Positions 8,070 to 16,400 are shown, counted from the stretch's first letter. The stretch is DNA of 33,559 bases from Pseudoflavonifractor sp. An85 (GCF_002161235.1 NZ_NFHE01000027.1:1-33559), one strand, 5' to 3'. Notes: generated from the letters alone by a model not told the origin. Made by a program: numbers and translations.

Positions 8070-8666
8070 CTACACTTTGCCGTACAAAATATAAATAGCC
8101 AATAACGGACCCTGACAGAAACTTTCATCGGGGTATTCCTGTTTCAGCCGCTCATATTCGGATAGCAGCAGAGGCAGGGTATCCTCCTGCTTCTGCATGC
8201 CAAACACCAGACAGGCCATGCTCTGGGTATAGGGATTCCCAATCTCAGGATACATATCCTTCAGTTGATCCACATAGTCCTGTTCTGCGTGGGCAAGAAT
8301 GTAGACGGCAGCTTCGATAAACATATCTTGCATACTGGTGCGGAAACGGCGCAGCATAAGGGGGATGACTTCGACCTGCATGGTCAGTGCTCGCTGACAT
8401 AATGCACTTCGATTGGTAATGTCGTAATTTCCTCGCATAAACCGCACAAAATCTTCGCCGCTGTGGAGATTCTGAATTGCCTCACGTTCCTGATGGATGT
8501 TTTCAAGCCGCTGAGGGTCCATCTCGGATTTTGTTAGATTAAAAATTTCTGTTTCCAGTTGTGCGGTAAATCCAGTGCTCATAGAAAAATAGCCAATATA
8601 AGCGGCAGATAATTGGTCCACCGGATTCTTTTTGAAAAAGTTCTTAGGGAGTTGATTTGTGTCCAT
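8070..8666 (-). CDS. All-helical (HEAT-like) protein in the restriction operon
   Basis: The 198-residue protein is predicted by eye to be all helical, with repeating amphipathic helices in the second half (MLRRFRTSMQDMFIEAAVYI, HAEQDYVDQLKDMYPEIG, DTLPLLLSEYERLKQEYP) as in HEAT-like scaffolds. I do not recognise a family. The start ATG at 8666 follows GAGAGG with 6-nt spacing. It lies directly downstream of the ADP-ribosyltransferase-like gene, in the same operon, with similar base composition. A pairing of effector and partner or immunity protein is a hypothesis only. Confidence 0.55.
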   Translation of the reverse strand: MDTNQLPKNFFKKNPVDQLSAAYIGYFSMSTGFTAQLETEIFNLTKSEMDPQRLENIHQEREAIQNLHSGEDFVRFMRGNYDITNRSALCQRALTMQVEVIPLMLRRFRTSMQDMFIEAAVYILAHAEQDYVDQLKDMYPEIGNPYTQSMACLVFGMQKQEDTLPLLLSEYERLKQEYPDESFCQGPLLAIYILYGKV

Positions 8667-8702
8667 TATTTTCCTCTCTATCACGTAAATCCATCTTTGA
8701 AA

Positions 8703-9239
8703 CTATTCATGACACCATTTAAAAGTATGCATGGTGCCACGGTTGATGCGCATGATATATTCATCTTCGCCTTTATATCGTTCATAGATAGACTGGCGAA
8801 TTCTGGGCTTTTCAGATTTGTAATCCAATTCTACCAATTGGGTAATTGGGAAAAAGGTGTGTCGATAAGCACCTGGTGTATCCAGGTGAGATGTACTCAA
8901 TGTGTCTTTGGTATCACAGATGATCAAAAGCCCCTTTCCCTCCGAAAAGCGTCGTGCGGTCTCCAGCTTTCCAGTGAAACTTGCGATTTTTCCGTCACAC
9001 CGTCTACTGCACGCACGGAACAGAACGGGGCGGGTATCGGGTAAATAATTCTTTAAGACAATGTCCCAAACATCATAAAATGCTTTTACCTTATCTTCGG
9101 GGCCAGTGAGTATCCACTCAACTATAAAAGTTGCGGATTCCTTGGATAATGGTTCACGAGAAGAGATCGCCCTGATTAAATTTTGTGCAATAGATGTCTT
9201 TTGTGTGTGAGTTAAACGATAGCGATATTGTTGTGACAC
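8703..9239 (-). CDS. ADP-ribosyltransferase-like protein embedded in the operon
   Basis: The 178-residue protein is not from a restriction family I know. Its second half shows an order of motifs like the R-S-E class of ADP-ribosyltransferases: LFRA with R75, then SFTGKLETARRF with S87-F-T89, then GEDEYIM with E158 and E160 forming an ExE-like pair. Such enzymes transfer ADP-ribose from NAD to protein or nucleic acid targets. The N-terminal 65 residues are helical. It starts at a GTG two bases after the mod stop, so it is translationally coupled to mod. The family call is inference from spacing of a few residues; it could be an unrelated alpha/beta protein. Confidence 0.45.
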   Translation of the reverse strand: MSQQYRYRLTHTQKTSIAQNLIRAISSREPLSKESATFIVEWILTGPEDKVKAFYDVWDIVLKNYLPDTRPVLFRACSRRCDGKIASFTGKLETARRFSEGKGLLIICDTKDTLSTSHLDTPGAYRHTFFPITQLVELDYKSEKPRIRQSIYERYKGEDEYIMRINRGTMHTFKWCHE

Positions 9240-9241
9240 GA

Positions 9242-11092
9242 TTACACCAACTTCAATTCAATCTGATGATCCCGCAAAATATAGTAGGCATTGGCCATAG
9301 CGGTATCGTCGGCAAAGCTATCCCGGGAGATGATCACCTTGGCGGGGGCGTATTCCGTCATTTGCTCTACGTCCTCGGGCTGGACATTCTCAGCCAGACA
9401 GACCAGCAGCAGGTAGTCGTCCCCCACGGCATAGGCGGTTTTGTCGTTGACATCAATCGCATGGACGGAGTAGGTGAGAGGCACGCCCAGTTTGAGCATG
9501 ATCTCATACACCATGTCCAAATCGCTGCGCTCTGGCTTGACCCGGTGAACCATGGCGTTCATGCGCTGGTACAGCAAATCCAGCTGTTCGTCCTCGATGG
9601 GGGTGGCATCCCAGGTTTTCAGGTTAGAGGTGTCCAGCTTGAACACACGGAAGCCTACATCCAGGGGGCGCTTGCCCTCCTCCATAGAAACCTGGGCGTT
9701 TTCCTCCAGAATCTTCTTTCCGGCCCGCCGGATACGCTCCTTGCCAATCTCACAAATGTTTTTGTATCCGGCTTTGTATGCCTCGCTCTTTTCGTCACAC
9801 ACTTCGGGGAGTTGAACCAGAATAAACCGCCGACTTCCACCGTCCTCGGCGTTGAGCTGCATCACCGCATGGGCGGTGGTGGCGGAGCCAGAGAAGAAGT
9901 CCAGAATGATGTCATCTCCGCTTGCTACCTGAGAAATAAGAGCCTTTATTAAGCTAATTGGCTTTGCGTAATTAAAGAGACTTTTATCATCAAACAAGGT
10001 ATATACAGCCCTAGTACCCTCGGTATTTAATCCCACATCACTCATCCACGTGGAAAATGGATTTGTGTCACTTTTTAGCTCGTTGGCAAATCTCTTTTTC
10101 ATAGGACGCTGAGAAGTGTCTTCGGGGAAAACGATTCTATCTTCCTCTATCAGCTTTTGCATACTATCCGGAGCGTAAGACCATACACGATTATAACTGG
10201 GGTGATATGTTTTCCCAGTTTTAGGATCGACCAAGTCATAGTACTGGTTGGGGCGCATATCGGCATTCATGCCGACTGTTAAGTCGCCAGCAACCCAAGG
10301 GCCTCTCGGATCGTTGTCAGGGTTTGAATATCCTTTATAATCCTTTTTATATCCGGCAAAAGGAAGGAACTTTCCTTTGTGATACATAAGCAGGTACTCG
10401 TGATCTGTTGACACTTTTGATTGATCCATAGCGGAAGAAGTCCTTCTTTTCCATACGCCACAGCCAACAAAATTTTCCTCGCCAAACACTTCGTCGCAAA
10501 TTTTGCGCAGGTTTGTGACCTCATTATCATCAATGGAAATAAAAATCACACCATCATCCTGCAGAAGGTTTGCAGCCAGTCGCAGACGGGGATACATCAT
10601 GTTCAGCCAGTTGGTGTGATACCGTCCCATGGTCTCTGGGTTGGACTTGGTGGTCTGTTGGGTCACTTCCTTGTACCGTGCCATGGGGTCGGCAAAGTCG
10701 TCGGCGTACACAAAGTCATTGCCGGTGTTGTAGGGAGGATCAATGTAGATCATTTTCACCTTGCGGTAATAGGCGGTTTGCAGCAGCTTCAAAACCTCCA
10801 GGTTGTCCCCCTCAATGTAGAGGTTCTGGGTGGTGTCCCAGTTGACGCTCTCATCGGGGCAGGGGCGCAGCGTCCCGGTGGAACGCTTTTGGGCCAGCTT
10901 CAGGCATTCCGCCTTGCCCTTCCACTCAAACTTGTACTTTTCAAAGTCGTTTTCAATGTACTCCCCACACAGGGCCAGTAACTTATCAATGTCCAACTTG
11001 CCCTCGCTGACGCACTCAGGGAATACAGCACGAAGCTTGTCTAGGTTAGTTTGTTCGATATCCATACTTAGTCCATTTATAAATTCAGTCAT
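9242..11092 (-). CDS. mod: Type III DNA methyltransferase (Mod), N6-adenine, beta class
   Basis: The 616-residue protein is an AdoMet-dependent adenine methyltransferase with motif order of the beta class: catalytic DPPY at 118-121 (IDPPYNTGNDF), then the target recognition region (about 205-390), then AdoMet-binding DFFSGSATT at 398-406. It modifies and recognises the target for Res. The ATG at 11092 follows directly on the nuclease stop codon, with GGAGGA overlapping that stop region. The recognition region (about 9922-10490) is clearly AT-richer than both ends of the gene, the usual sign of exchange of specificity domains. Methylation should still work even though res is broken. Confidence 0.93.
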   Translation of the reverse strand: MTEFINGLSMDIEQTNLDKLRAVFPECVSEGKLDIDKLLALCGEYIENDFEKYKFEWKGKAECLKLAQKRSTGTLRPCPDESVNWDTTQNLYIEGDNLEVLKLLQTAYYRKVKMIYIDPPYNTGNDFVYADDFADPMARYKEVTQQTTKSNPETMGRYHTNWLNMMYPRLRLAANLLQDDGVIFISIDDNEVTNLRKICDEVFGEENFVGCGVWKRRTSSAMDQSKVSTDHEYLLMYHKGKFLPFAGYKKDYKGYSNPDNDPRGPWVAGDLTVGMNADMRPNQYYDLVDPKTGKTYHPSYNRVWSYAPDSMQKLIEEDRIVFPEDTSQRPMKKRFANELKSDTNPFSTWMSDVGLNTEGTRAVYTLFDDKSLFNYAKPISLIKALISQVASGDDIILDFFSGSATTAHAVMQLNAEDGGSRRFILVQLPEVCDEKSEAYKAGYKNICEIGKERIRRAGKKILEENAQVSMEEGKRPLDVGFRVFKLDTSNLKTWDATPIEDEQLDLLYQRMNAMVHRVKPERSDLDMVYEIMLKLGVPLTYSVHAIDVNDKTAYAVGDDYLLLVCLAENVQPEDVEQMTEYAPAKVIISRDSFADDTAMANAYYILRDHQIELKLV

Positions 11093-11923
11093 TTATGTTC
11101 CTCCAAGAAGGTTGTTGTTTTTATCAAAACGGCAAGTTGAACCGCTCAAAATATCAACCAAAATCATGCCGACAACACTCTCAACATCAATGTGTACTCT
11201 TTGTGTGATTGTTCTGTAACCAAAATTGCCGGAAAGTCGGCTAATCTTGACAAGGCATCCATCTTGCATTGCAATAAATGCATCATCAAATATCTTTTCA
11301 CAATATGTTTCTTGTGGTAATGCTTTATTCAGAAAGTCGGTTACAATATCAAAGACAAAACACATATGAACTTTCTGACTGTTTATGATCTCATAATTTT
11401 GAAGATTTTTTTTGCCTGATGGCAACACCTGAACGTTAATTTTATTATCAGATATCCATTGCTTATCCAACTCTAAGGTTAGATGATCGGCATATGGTAT
11501 TTGTAGGTTAATTTCAATATTTAGTTCCGTCATTTTACCTATCCAATCAGAGGCTGCTGGTTTTCTTAGCTCATAGATTTTAATACCATGAGCCTGTGCG
11601 ACTTCGATAGCGCCAGATTGGAAGCCACTCTTTGAAACAAAAACTCCTTTGGTGCCGGAAGGGAAGTCATCAAGGATCGCTTTAAAGGCTAACATTTGTT
11701 CTTTTTTAACTTTGTTTTTCCAATCTTTTGCTTGAATAACCGTCTGATACTGTAAACCACCAACTTCAAATTCCCAATATACATCAATTTGATGGAAGGT
11801 AGTTTTTCCTGGTAGAGTGATGTCATGTTGAACATTTATGTTTTGAACAGAATTTTGATTTACAATCTGTGAAAAGATTTTCTGTGTCAGCTTCTCGTAT
11901 GGTTTTCCTGTATTTTTAGACAT
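11093..11923 (-). CDS. Mrr-like PD-(D/E)XK restriction endonuclease
   Basis: The 276-residue protein has an N-terminal Mrr-type nuclease fold: FHQIDVYWEF with D47, then VIQAKDW with Q64-A-K66, then the GVFVSKSGFQSGAIEVA strand-helix and a KIYEL strand. The Q in place of E in the ExK site is a known variant of Mrr-like enzymes. The C-terminal 150 residues are unrecognised and may bind a partner or DNA. Its start overlaps the helicase gene by 8 bp and its stop touches the mod start. It is AT-rich compared with both neighbours. It may be the cleaving enzyme of this locus or act alongside Res. Confidence 0.75.
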   Translation of the reverse strand: MSKNTGKPYEKLTQKIFSQIVNQNSVQNINVQHDITLPGKTTFHQIDVYWEFEVGGLQYQTVIQAKDWKNKVKKEQMLAFKAILDDFPSGTKGVFVSKSGFQSGAIEVAQAHGIKIYELRKPAASDWIGKMTELNIEINLQIPYADHLTLELDKQWISDNKINVQVLPSGKKNLQNYEIINSQKVHMCFVFDIVTDFLNKALPQETYCEKIFDDAFIAMQDGCLVKISRLSGNFGYRTITQRVHIDVESVVGMILVDILSGSTCRFDKNNNLLGGT

Positions 11924-14576
11924 TTAAACACCTTACTTTTGCTACAAATTCTCTTTGCACCTTTGCCGTCAAGTTTTCTGCCTCAGCAAAAGCCTTTCTT
12001 TTCTCCTCTAGCTCCATATCCAACCGCATAGCCTCAAAGAACTGCCCTTCCTGCCGCTTCATGTACTCCTGGCGCAGCTTTGTCACGTTTTTCTGCAAGG
12101 TCAACCGCTGGAGCCGGTCGCCGGTGACGGTCTCCAACTCCGCTTGGGCTTCCTGCACCTGGCTGTCCAAGATGTTGAGTTCCCGGCTGAGGGCCGCTTT
12201 TTCGGCGGTGACACGCTGCTTCATTCGCTCCATCTCATCTGCCTGGGCCGGGGACAACTTTTCCATCCGAGCCTCCATCAGTTTCTGGGTGGGAACCAGC
12301 TTATCCAATCCATGGGGGCGGCTGCCGCTTTTTAGCCAGTGTGGGGAACAATGTCCCTCTTCGGTGCAGTTCAGCACGGGCAGGGCGAGAAGTTCTTTGC
12401 AGGCTTCCTCGTCCAACTCCTTGCCGCTCTCGGTCTGCCCACACAACACCAGTTGTTCTGTGCGGCTGGAGGAAGAGGTGAGGGTGACGGTGTAGAGGCC
12501 GATTTCACACACCTCTTCCATGCCGGAAACGGTCAGTTTACCTGTGTCGGCACATTCCAGTTCGTGGAGAATTCCGCGGCCAATGGTGCTGGACAGGGTG
12601 ATCTGTCCCGCCTTGGGCCGGAAATCCTTACCCATGCCGTAGACCTTTTGACTGCGGTAGGGCTTGTTCCGGCTTCCCGTCCAGTAGTAGAAGAGCACCG
12701 GGAGCTGCTCATAATTGGTGGCGGTGATGGTGCGCTTGTCCTCGTCTATGACAAAGTGACAGTCGGTGTTTTTTTCGTTGTAGCGCTCAAAGAACCACTT
12801 GGAAACCTCCCACAGCATGTCATTGAGTTCTTGGGCCTTGCGGTCAATGTACCGGGGAGAGAGCGTTACCTTATCCGCCAGTTCTCGGGTGAACGTGGTA
12901 AAGAGTACATCCTCAGCAGCGGAGACCGTCTGTCGGTTGCCCTCCTCGTAGGTGTCCAGGGTGGCTTGAAAATCTTGCTCCACCTGGGCTTTGGAGCGTA
13001 ACCGCTGGGCGATGACCGGAAAGGCCGCTGTCACGTCGTCGGTAAAGCCACCCAGCACGTCATCCGTGATGCCAAAGACACCGTCCGTCACCAGCATCCG
13101 CTTGTTGACCAATTCCAGCTTGCGGACATCGGCGAAGTTGTTCTTGTCGATGAAGGCCACGGACAGGACATCATTCTCCTGTCCCAGTCGGTGACAACGG
13201 TCGATGCGCTGCTCCATCTTGAGGGTATTATACAGTAAATCGTAGTGAATGACAAAGGCGGAGTCCGCCAAATGGAAGCCCTTGGCCCCATTGTCGGTGG
13301 ACAGCAGCACTTCACCCTCCTCCTGGAAGCGGCGGATCACCGAGTAATCGGCGCTGCCGTGGTAGGAGAGGGTGGAGTAGTGGGGAGACAGGAGACGCTG
13401 GAGCATTTTCTGGGTCTCCACGCTCTCCGTGAATATTACGGCTTTCCGTTTGGCTCCTGTTTTCTTCATCAGGGAAAATCCTTGTTTGAGAACTGCCAGC
13501 AGTTCTGCGGCCTTAGCATCCTGGGGGATGCTTTCCGCCACGGCCTGCATTTCCTGCCACTGGGCCAGCTCCTCCTGTGCATCCTCCATGCCGTGCAGCC
13601 GCTTGATGACCCCCTTGATGGTCTGCAACACCGCCGCCGTGGAGGAGCTCAGCAAACCCAGCAGGCGAAGAGCCAGGTCGTACTGGTTCATCTCTGGAAA
13701 GGCTTTCTTTTCCGGTTGGTTGATGTAGGTATAGAGCAGCTCATAGAGGTTCCGTTCCTGGCTGGACGGCGTATACTCCACCGTCATCAGCACACGTTCT
13801 GGCACCTTGGCGTAGCGCTTGGCCTGGGAGCGAAGGGTGCGGAAGCAGTAGGGGCTGACCAAACGGCTCAACTCCGGGTAGTTCTCCGGGCGGCGGAGAT
13901 ACCGGGCCAGAAACTCACGCTCGCTGGGCAGTACCGTTTCGTCAATGAACCAGATCAGGCCGTACAAATCCATGATGTTCTTTTCAATGGGGGTGCCGGT
14001 GAGCAACAGCTTGAAGGAATCCCCGGCAATACGTTTTAGGGCTTTGGCTTGCTTGTTGTCCTCCTGATAAACAGGGGAGAGGGTGTTGGCTTCTTCAAAT
14101 ACTGTCAAATCCCAGTTCACCACCTTGGCGGCTTCCTCGTGATCGGCGGCGAAGTCGTAGGTGGTGATGATCAGGGCGTCCTGGATAAAGGCGTTGGGGG
14201 TGTCTGGGCTGGTGTTCTGCTGCCAGTGGTCACGATGGGTCAGCACCACATAGGGGACGGTATAGTGTTGCTCCAGCAACTCCACCCACTGGTGCAGCAG
14301 GTCGGCATTGGGAATCACCAGCAGAATCCGACTGCATCCCTCCAGCCACTTCTGCGTGATCACCAGCATGGCCTCGTGGCTTTTGCCCAGGCCTGCCTCG
14401 TCACACAGAACAACGCCCTTTTGATAAGGGGAGCGCAAGGCAAAATGAGCCGCAGCCAGTTGAAACGGATAAATCTGAATGTCCGAAGACGCGTACACCG
14501 GGATCAACTGCTCCTCCTCTGGTAGCTGGGCCAGCTGCCTGGCCTGGTAGTATGCGTGAAACGGCGATGCCAGCAT
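11916..14576 (-). CDS. SNF2-type superfamily 2 helicase, first gene of the defence operon
   Basis: The 886-residue protein is a DNA-dependent ATPase of the SNF2/RapA type: motif I DEAGLGKS (59-66), motif II FEEA (160-163) where DEAH/DEAQ is expected, motif III LLLTGTP (about 190-196), motif VI QRIDRCHRLGQ (456-466), and a long C-terminal coiled coil (about 770-886). Such proteins remodel or translocate on DNA and are found in DISARM and in extended restriction loci. The ATG at 14576 follows GGGGAGG; an 18-residue upstream extension lacks a ribosome site. A promoter is visible at 14602-14630. The altered motif II could weaken hydrolysis or be a family feature. Confidence 0.88.
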   Translation of the reverse strand: MLASPFHAYYQARQLAQLPEEEQLIPVYASSDIQIYPFQLAAAHFALRSPYQKGVVLCDEAGLGKSHEAMLVITQKWLEGCSRILLVIPNADLLHQWVELLEQHYTVPYVVLTHRDHWQQNTSPDTPNAFIQDALIITTYDFAADHEEAAKVVNWDLTVFEEANTLSPVYQEDNKQAKALKRIAGDSFKLLLTGTPIEKNIMDLYGLIWFIDETVLPSEREFLARYLRRPENYPELSRLVSPYCFRTLRSQAKRYAKVPERVLMTVEYTPSSQERNLYELLYTYINQPEKKAFPEMNQYDLALRLLGLLSSSTAAVLQTIKGVIKRLHGMEDAQEELAQWQEMQAVAESIPQDAKAAELLAVLKQGFSLMKKTGAKRKAVIFTESVETQKMLQRLLSPHYSTLSYHGSADYSVIRRFQEEGEVLLSTDNGAKGFHLADSAFVIHYDLLYNTLKMEQRIDRCHRLGQENDVLSVAFIDKNNFADVRKLELVNKRMLVTDGVFGITDDVLGGFTDDVTAAFPVIAQRLRSKAQVEQDFQATLDTYEEGNRQTVSAAEDVLFTTFTRELADKVTLSPRYIDRKAQELNDMLWEVSKWFFERYNEKNTDCHFVIDEDKRTITATNYEQLPVLFYYWTGSRNKPYRSQKVYGMGKDFRPKAGQITLSSTIGRGILHELECADTGKLTVSGMEEVCEIGLYTVTLTSSSSRTEQLVLCGQTESGKELDEEACKELLALPVLNCTEEGHCSPHWLKSGSRPHGLDKLVPTQKLMEARMEKLSPAQADEMERMKQRVTAEKAALSRELNILDSQVQEAQAELETVTGDRLQRLTLQKNVTKLRQEYMKRQEGQFFEAMRLDMELEEKRKAFAEAENLTAKVQREFVAKVRCLNV

Positions 14577-14601
14577 GGAAATTCCTCCCCTCGTATGGCT
14601 T

Positions 14602-14630
14602 ATTATGCCAGATTTTGCGGTGGAATACAA
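14602..14630 (-). promoter_or_regulatory. Promoter of the defence operon
   Basis: On the minus strand TTGTAT and CATAAT are separated by 17 bp and lie about 25 bp before the SNF2 helicase start codon. No other good promoter is evident between this gene and res, so the seven genes are probably one transcript. Confidence 0.6.
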
Positions 14631-14701
14631 TGTCTGGTGATAGGGGGAGATTCTTGCGACGCTGAAAACAAAAAAACTCAGGAGTTCATCACCTAAAATG
14701 T

Positions 14702-14747
14702 AAAACAGAGGTTTTTTAGTTCGCTGAAACTGGAAAACCTCTGTTTT
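14702..14747 (-). terminator. Terminator of the DUF6076-like gene
   Basis: A perfect 14-bp stem, AAAACAGAGGTTTT (14702-14715) and AAAACCTCTGTTTT (14734-14747). It lies directly after the stop of the minus-strand gene and can act in both directions. Confidence 0.85.
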
Positions 14748-14751
14748 TGCA

Positions 14752-15717
14752 TCAGGACTGCTTCAGCCACGCCACAAACTCATCCAGGGTAATGGTGTTG
14801 CTGTCGCATTTCTTTTTCATCTCTCTGGCCTGTTCGCTCCAGGCGTAGAAATCGGTGTCCGAGATGCGTCCCGCCTTGATCCAGGCAAAGCGCTTCTTGT
14901 ATTCTTTGCGGTAGGCCTTAAAGACTGGATCATCGGATTGCTTCTTCGTCCATTGCTGGAAGGCCCCGGCCTCCCGGCAGGTCTGCTGTCCTTCTGCCAC
15001 GGGGCGTTCACAGTACTCTGCGCTGACCCGTCCGGTCTGAGGGAAGTAACGGCCACAGTTCTTACAGCGGCGAACGGTAATGCCTCTCTCCACACAGCTG
15101 CGCAGGGAGTAGTCGATCATGTCCGAAATACTGGAGGAATACAGGACGGGAGAACAACGCCCAGGCTCCACCGGCTCAAAGCTGAGGGGGATAGGGCGGA
15201 AGGAAAACAGGTCGGGATCTTTGGGAGCATCGTATAGATAGTTCTGAGATGCTTGAAGCTGGGGGTTACGTCCTGCGCTGTCCACGTCCAAGACTAAGTC
15301 AAAGAAACGTTGGATCTGATTCTGGTACAGGGGGAGCTGCTGGAAGAGGCGTTGCAGTTCGTCCAACATCTGCTGATCCTCTGCGCTGCCTCGGTCGTCA
15401 TAAATGCCCATGCGGGAAAAACGGTCATACCAACGCACATACAAAAGCTCCAAGTAGATGTGTCGCTGTCCCAACTGGGCCAGTTCCACCATGGCGTCAG
15501 TTCCGGCCTGACGGTCATCTTCTGCAACCAGGCGATTCCAGTTGTGGCTGATTCGCTCCAGGGATGGAGTAAGCTCCTGACAGTCCATTTCCAGAAAGGT
15601 GAGCAGGCTTTCTAAAAAGGGAAACTCCCGGCAGGTGGCTGGTGCGCCCTGAGTGCCGGAGGCATCAAACTGAAAAAACTCCCGCTTCTCTGAGAAATAC
15701 ATTTTGCTGTACCACAT
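14752..15717 (-). CDS. DUF6076-like zinc-finger protein
   Basis: The 321-residue protein has a helical N-terminal two-thirds and a C-terminal zinc-binding segment (CKNCGRYF ... YCERP ... TCREAG) followed by a charged helix and DEFVAWLKQS. This pattern resembles DUF6076/DUF6076-like proteins that are common on mobile elements of clostridia. Their function is not known to me. The ATG at 15717 follows GAGGTG. It is a separate unit between the defence operon and the second mobile element, with its own strong terminator. Confidence 0.6.
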   Translation of the reverse strand: MWYSKMYFSEKREFFQFDASGTQGAPATCREFPFLESLLTFLEMDCQELTPSLERISHNWNRLVAEDDRQAGTDAMVELAQLGQRHIYLELLYVRWYDRFSRMGIYDDRGSAEDQQMLDELQRLFQQLPLYQNQIQRFFDLVLDVDSAGRNPQLQASQNYLYDAPKDPDLFSFRPIPLSFEPVEPGRCSPVLYSSSISDMIDYSLRSCVERGITVRRCKNCGRYFPQTGRVSAEYCERPVAEGQQTCREAGAFQQWTKKQSDDPVFKAYRKEYKKRFAWIKAGRISDTDFYAWSEQAREMKKKCDSNTITLDEFVAWLKQS

Positions 15718-16190
15718 GATTGGTCACCTCGGATTAGACTAATTGTAAAAAGATGATTCGATAGACTTGACACGGATATGGGGGGTGTGTTACCATGGTC
15801 AAGTGATGGACTGTCTAAAATAAATTAAGATAAGTCTAACACCAGAGAGATGATCTGTCAATGAAAATTCTCTCTGCTGCACCTTGAAAACTGAACACCC
15901 ACCACCAGAGATGATACTCGCCGGGGAAGTACCGCCATGACACTGTTATAGGAAAAGCAGTAGAGCGTGCCAAGGGGAAGCAAACGCCGTGTAGGTTAAG
16001 CAGGGCAGGAACGAGTATGGTGTATGGCCCAAAGGTAAGTGCATAAAAAAAGACCGCTGAACTGCTGCAACAGTTCAACGGCCAGCTGCGTTACGGAGAA
16101 CACAGCCCGATCTGTGTGTAGTTTATCAGAGAGACCTCCGAAATGCAAGAAAAATCTGTTCTCTGAATGCAAATGAAAACGGAGGTATCA
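15718..16190. other. Intergenic leader of the second mobile element
   Basis: No convincing gene is seen in these 470 bases. They hold several inverted repeats: CTTGAC/GTCAAG around 15766-15803, CAGAGAGA/TCTCTCTG around 15843-15878, ACACAG/CTGTGT around 16100-16120, and the minus-strand terminator at 16045-16081. The stretch is probably the regulatory and attachment region in front of the excisionase-like gene. No att core could be defined. Confidence 0.4.
16045..16081 (-). terminator. Minus-strand intrinsic terminator in the element leader
   Basis: CCGCTGAACTG (16054-16064) and CAGTTCAACGG (16071-16081) form an 11-bp stem with one mismatch. On the minus strand it is followed by a run of seven T. 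No annotated minus-strand gene ends here, so it may end an antisense RNA. Confidence 0.6.
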
Positions 16191-16400
16191 GTGAAAAAAT
16201 CTATCTATCAAAATTATGAAGAACTGCCGCTGTTTTTGAACTCTGAGACGGTGGCAAAAACATTAGGTGTCTCACCATCCAGTACTTATGAGTTGATGCA
16301 TGAGCCGGACTTCCCCGTGCTGCGCATCGGCAATCGCATGGTGGTACCCAAGGAACAGTTCATCCAGTGGGTGATGGAACGCACGGGAGGTGGAAGATGA
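16191..16400 (+). CDS. Excisionase-like HTH DNA-binding protein, copy 2
   Basis: The 69-residue protein is the paralogue of 5197-5406: LFLNSETVAKTLGVSPSSTY as the helix-turn-helix and LRIGNRMVVPKEQFIQWV as the wing. It is the first gene of the intact mobile element and probably acts in excision or regulation with the integrases at 21890-24635. The GTG at 16191 follows CGGAGG with 5-nt spacing; ATGs at 16167 and 16173 are possible but have no ribosome site. It overlaps the next gene by 4 bp. Confidence 0.8.
   Translation: MKKSIYQNYEELPLFLNSETVAKTLGVSPSSTYELMHEPDFPVLRIGNRMVVPKEQFIQWVMERTGGGR

Noticed and set aside
12339-14039. Long plus-strand frames opposite the SNF2 helicase gene
   Set aside because: They are composition shadows of a GC-rich gene on the other strand, with no ribosome sites and no motif content.
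5906-14630. Assignment of the operon to BREX or DISARM
   Set aside because: No PglZ, BrxC/BrxL-like, DrmA/DrmB or DUF1998 protein is present. The SNF2 helicase and methylase alone are not enough, and the methylase is of the type III Mod kind paired with a Res.
15836-16078. Minus-strand 80-residue hydrophobic frame in the element leader
   Set aside because: It overlaps the terminator hairpin, has no ribosome site and reads as random hydrophobic residues.
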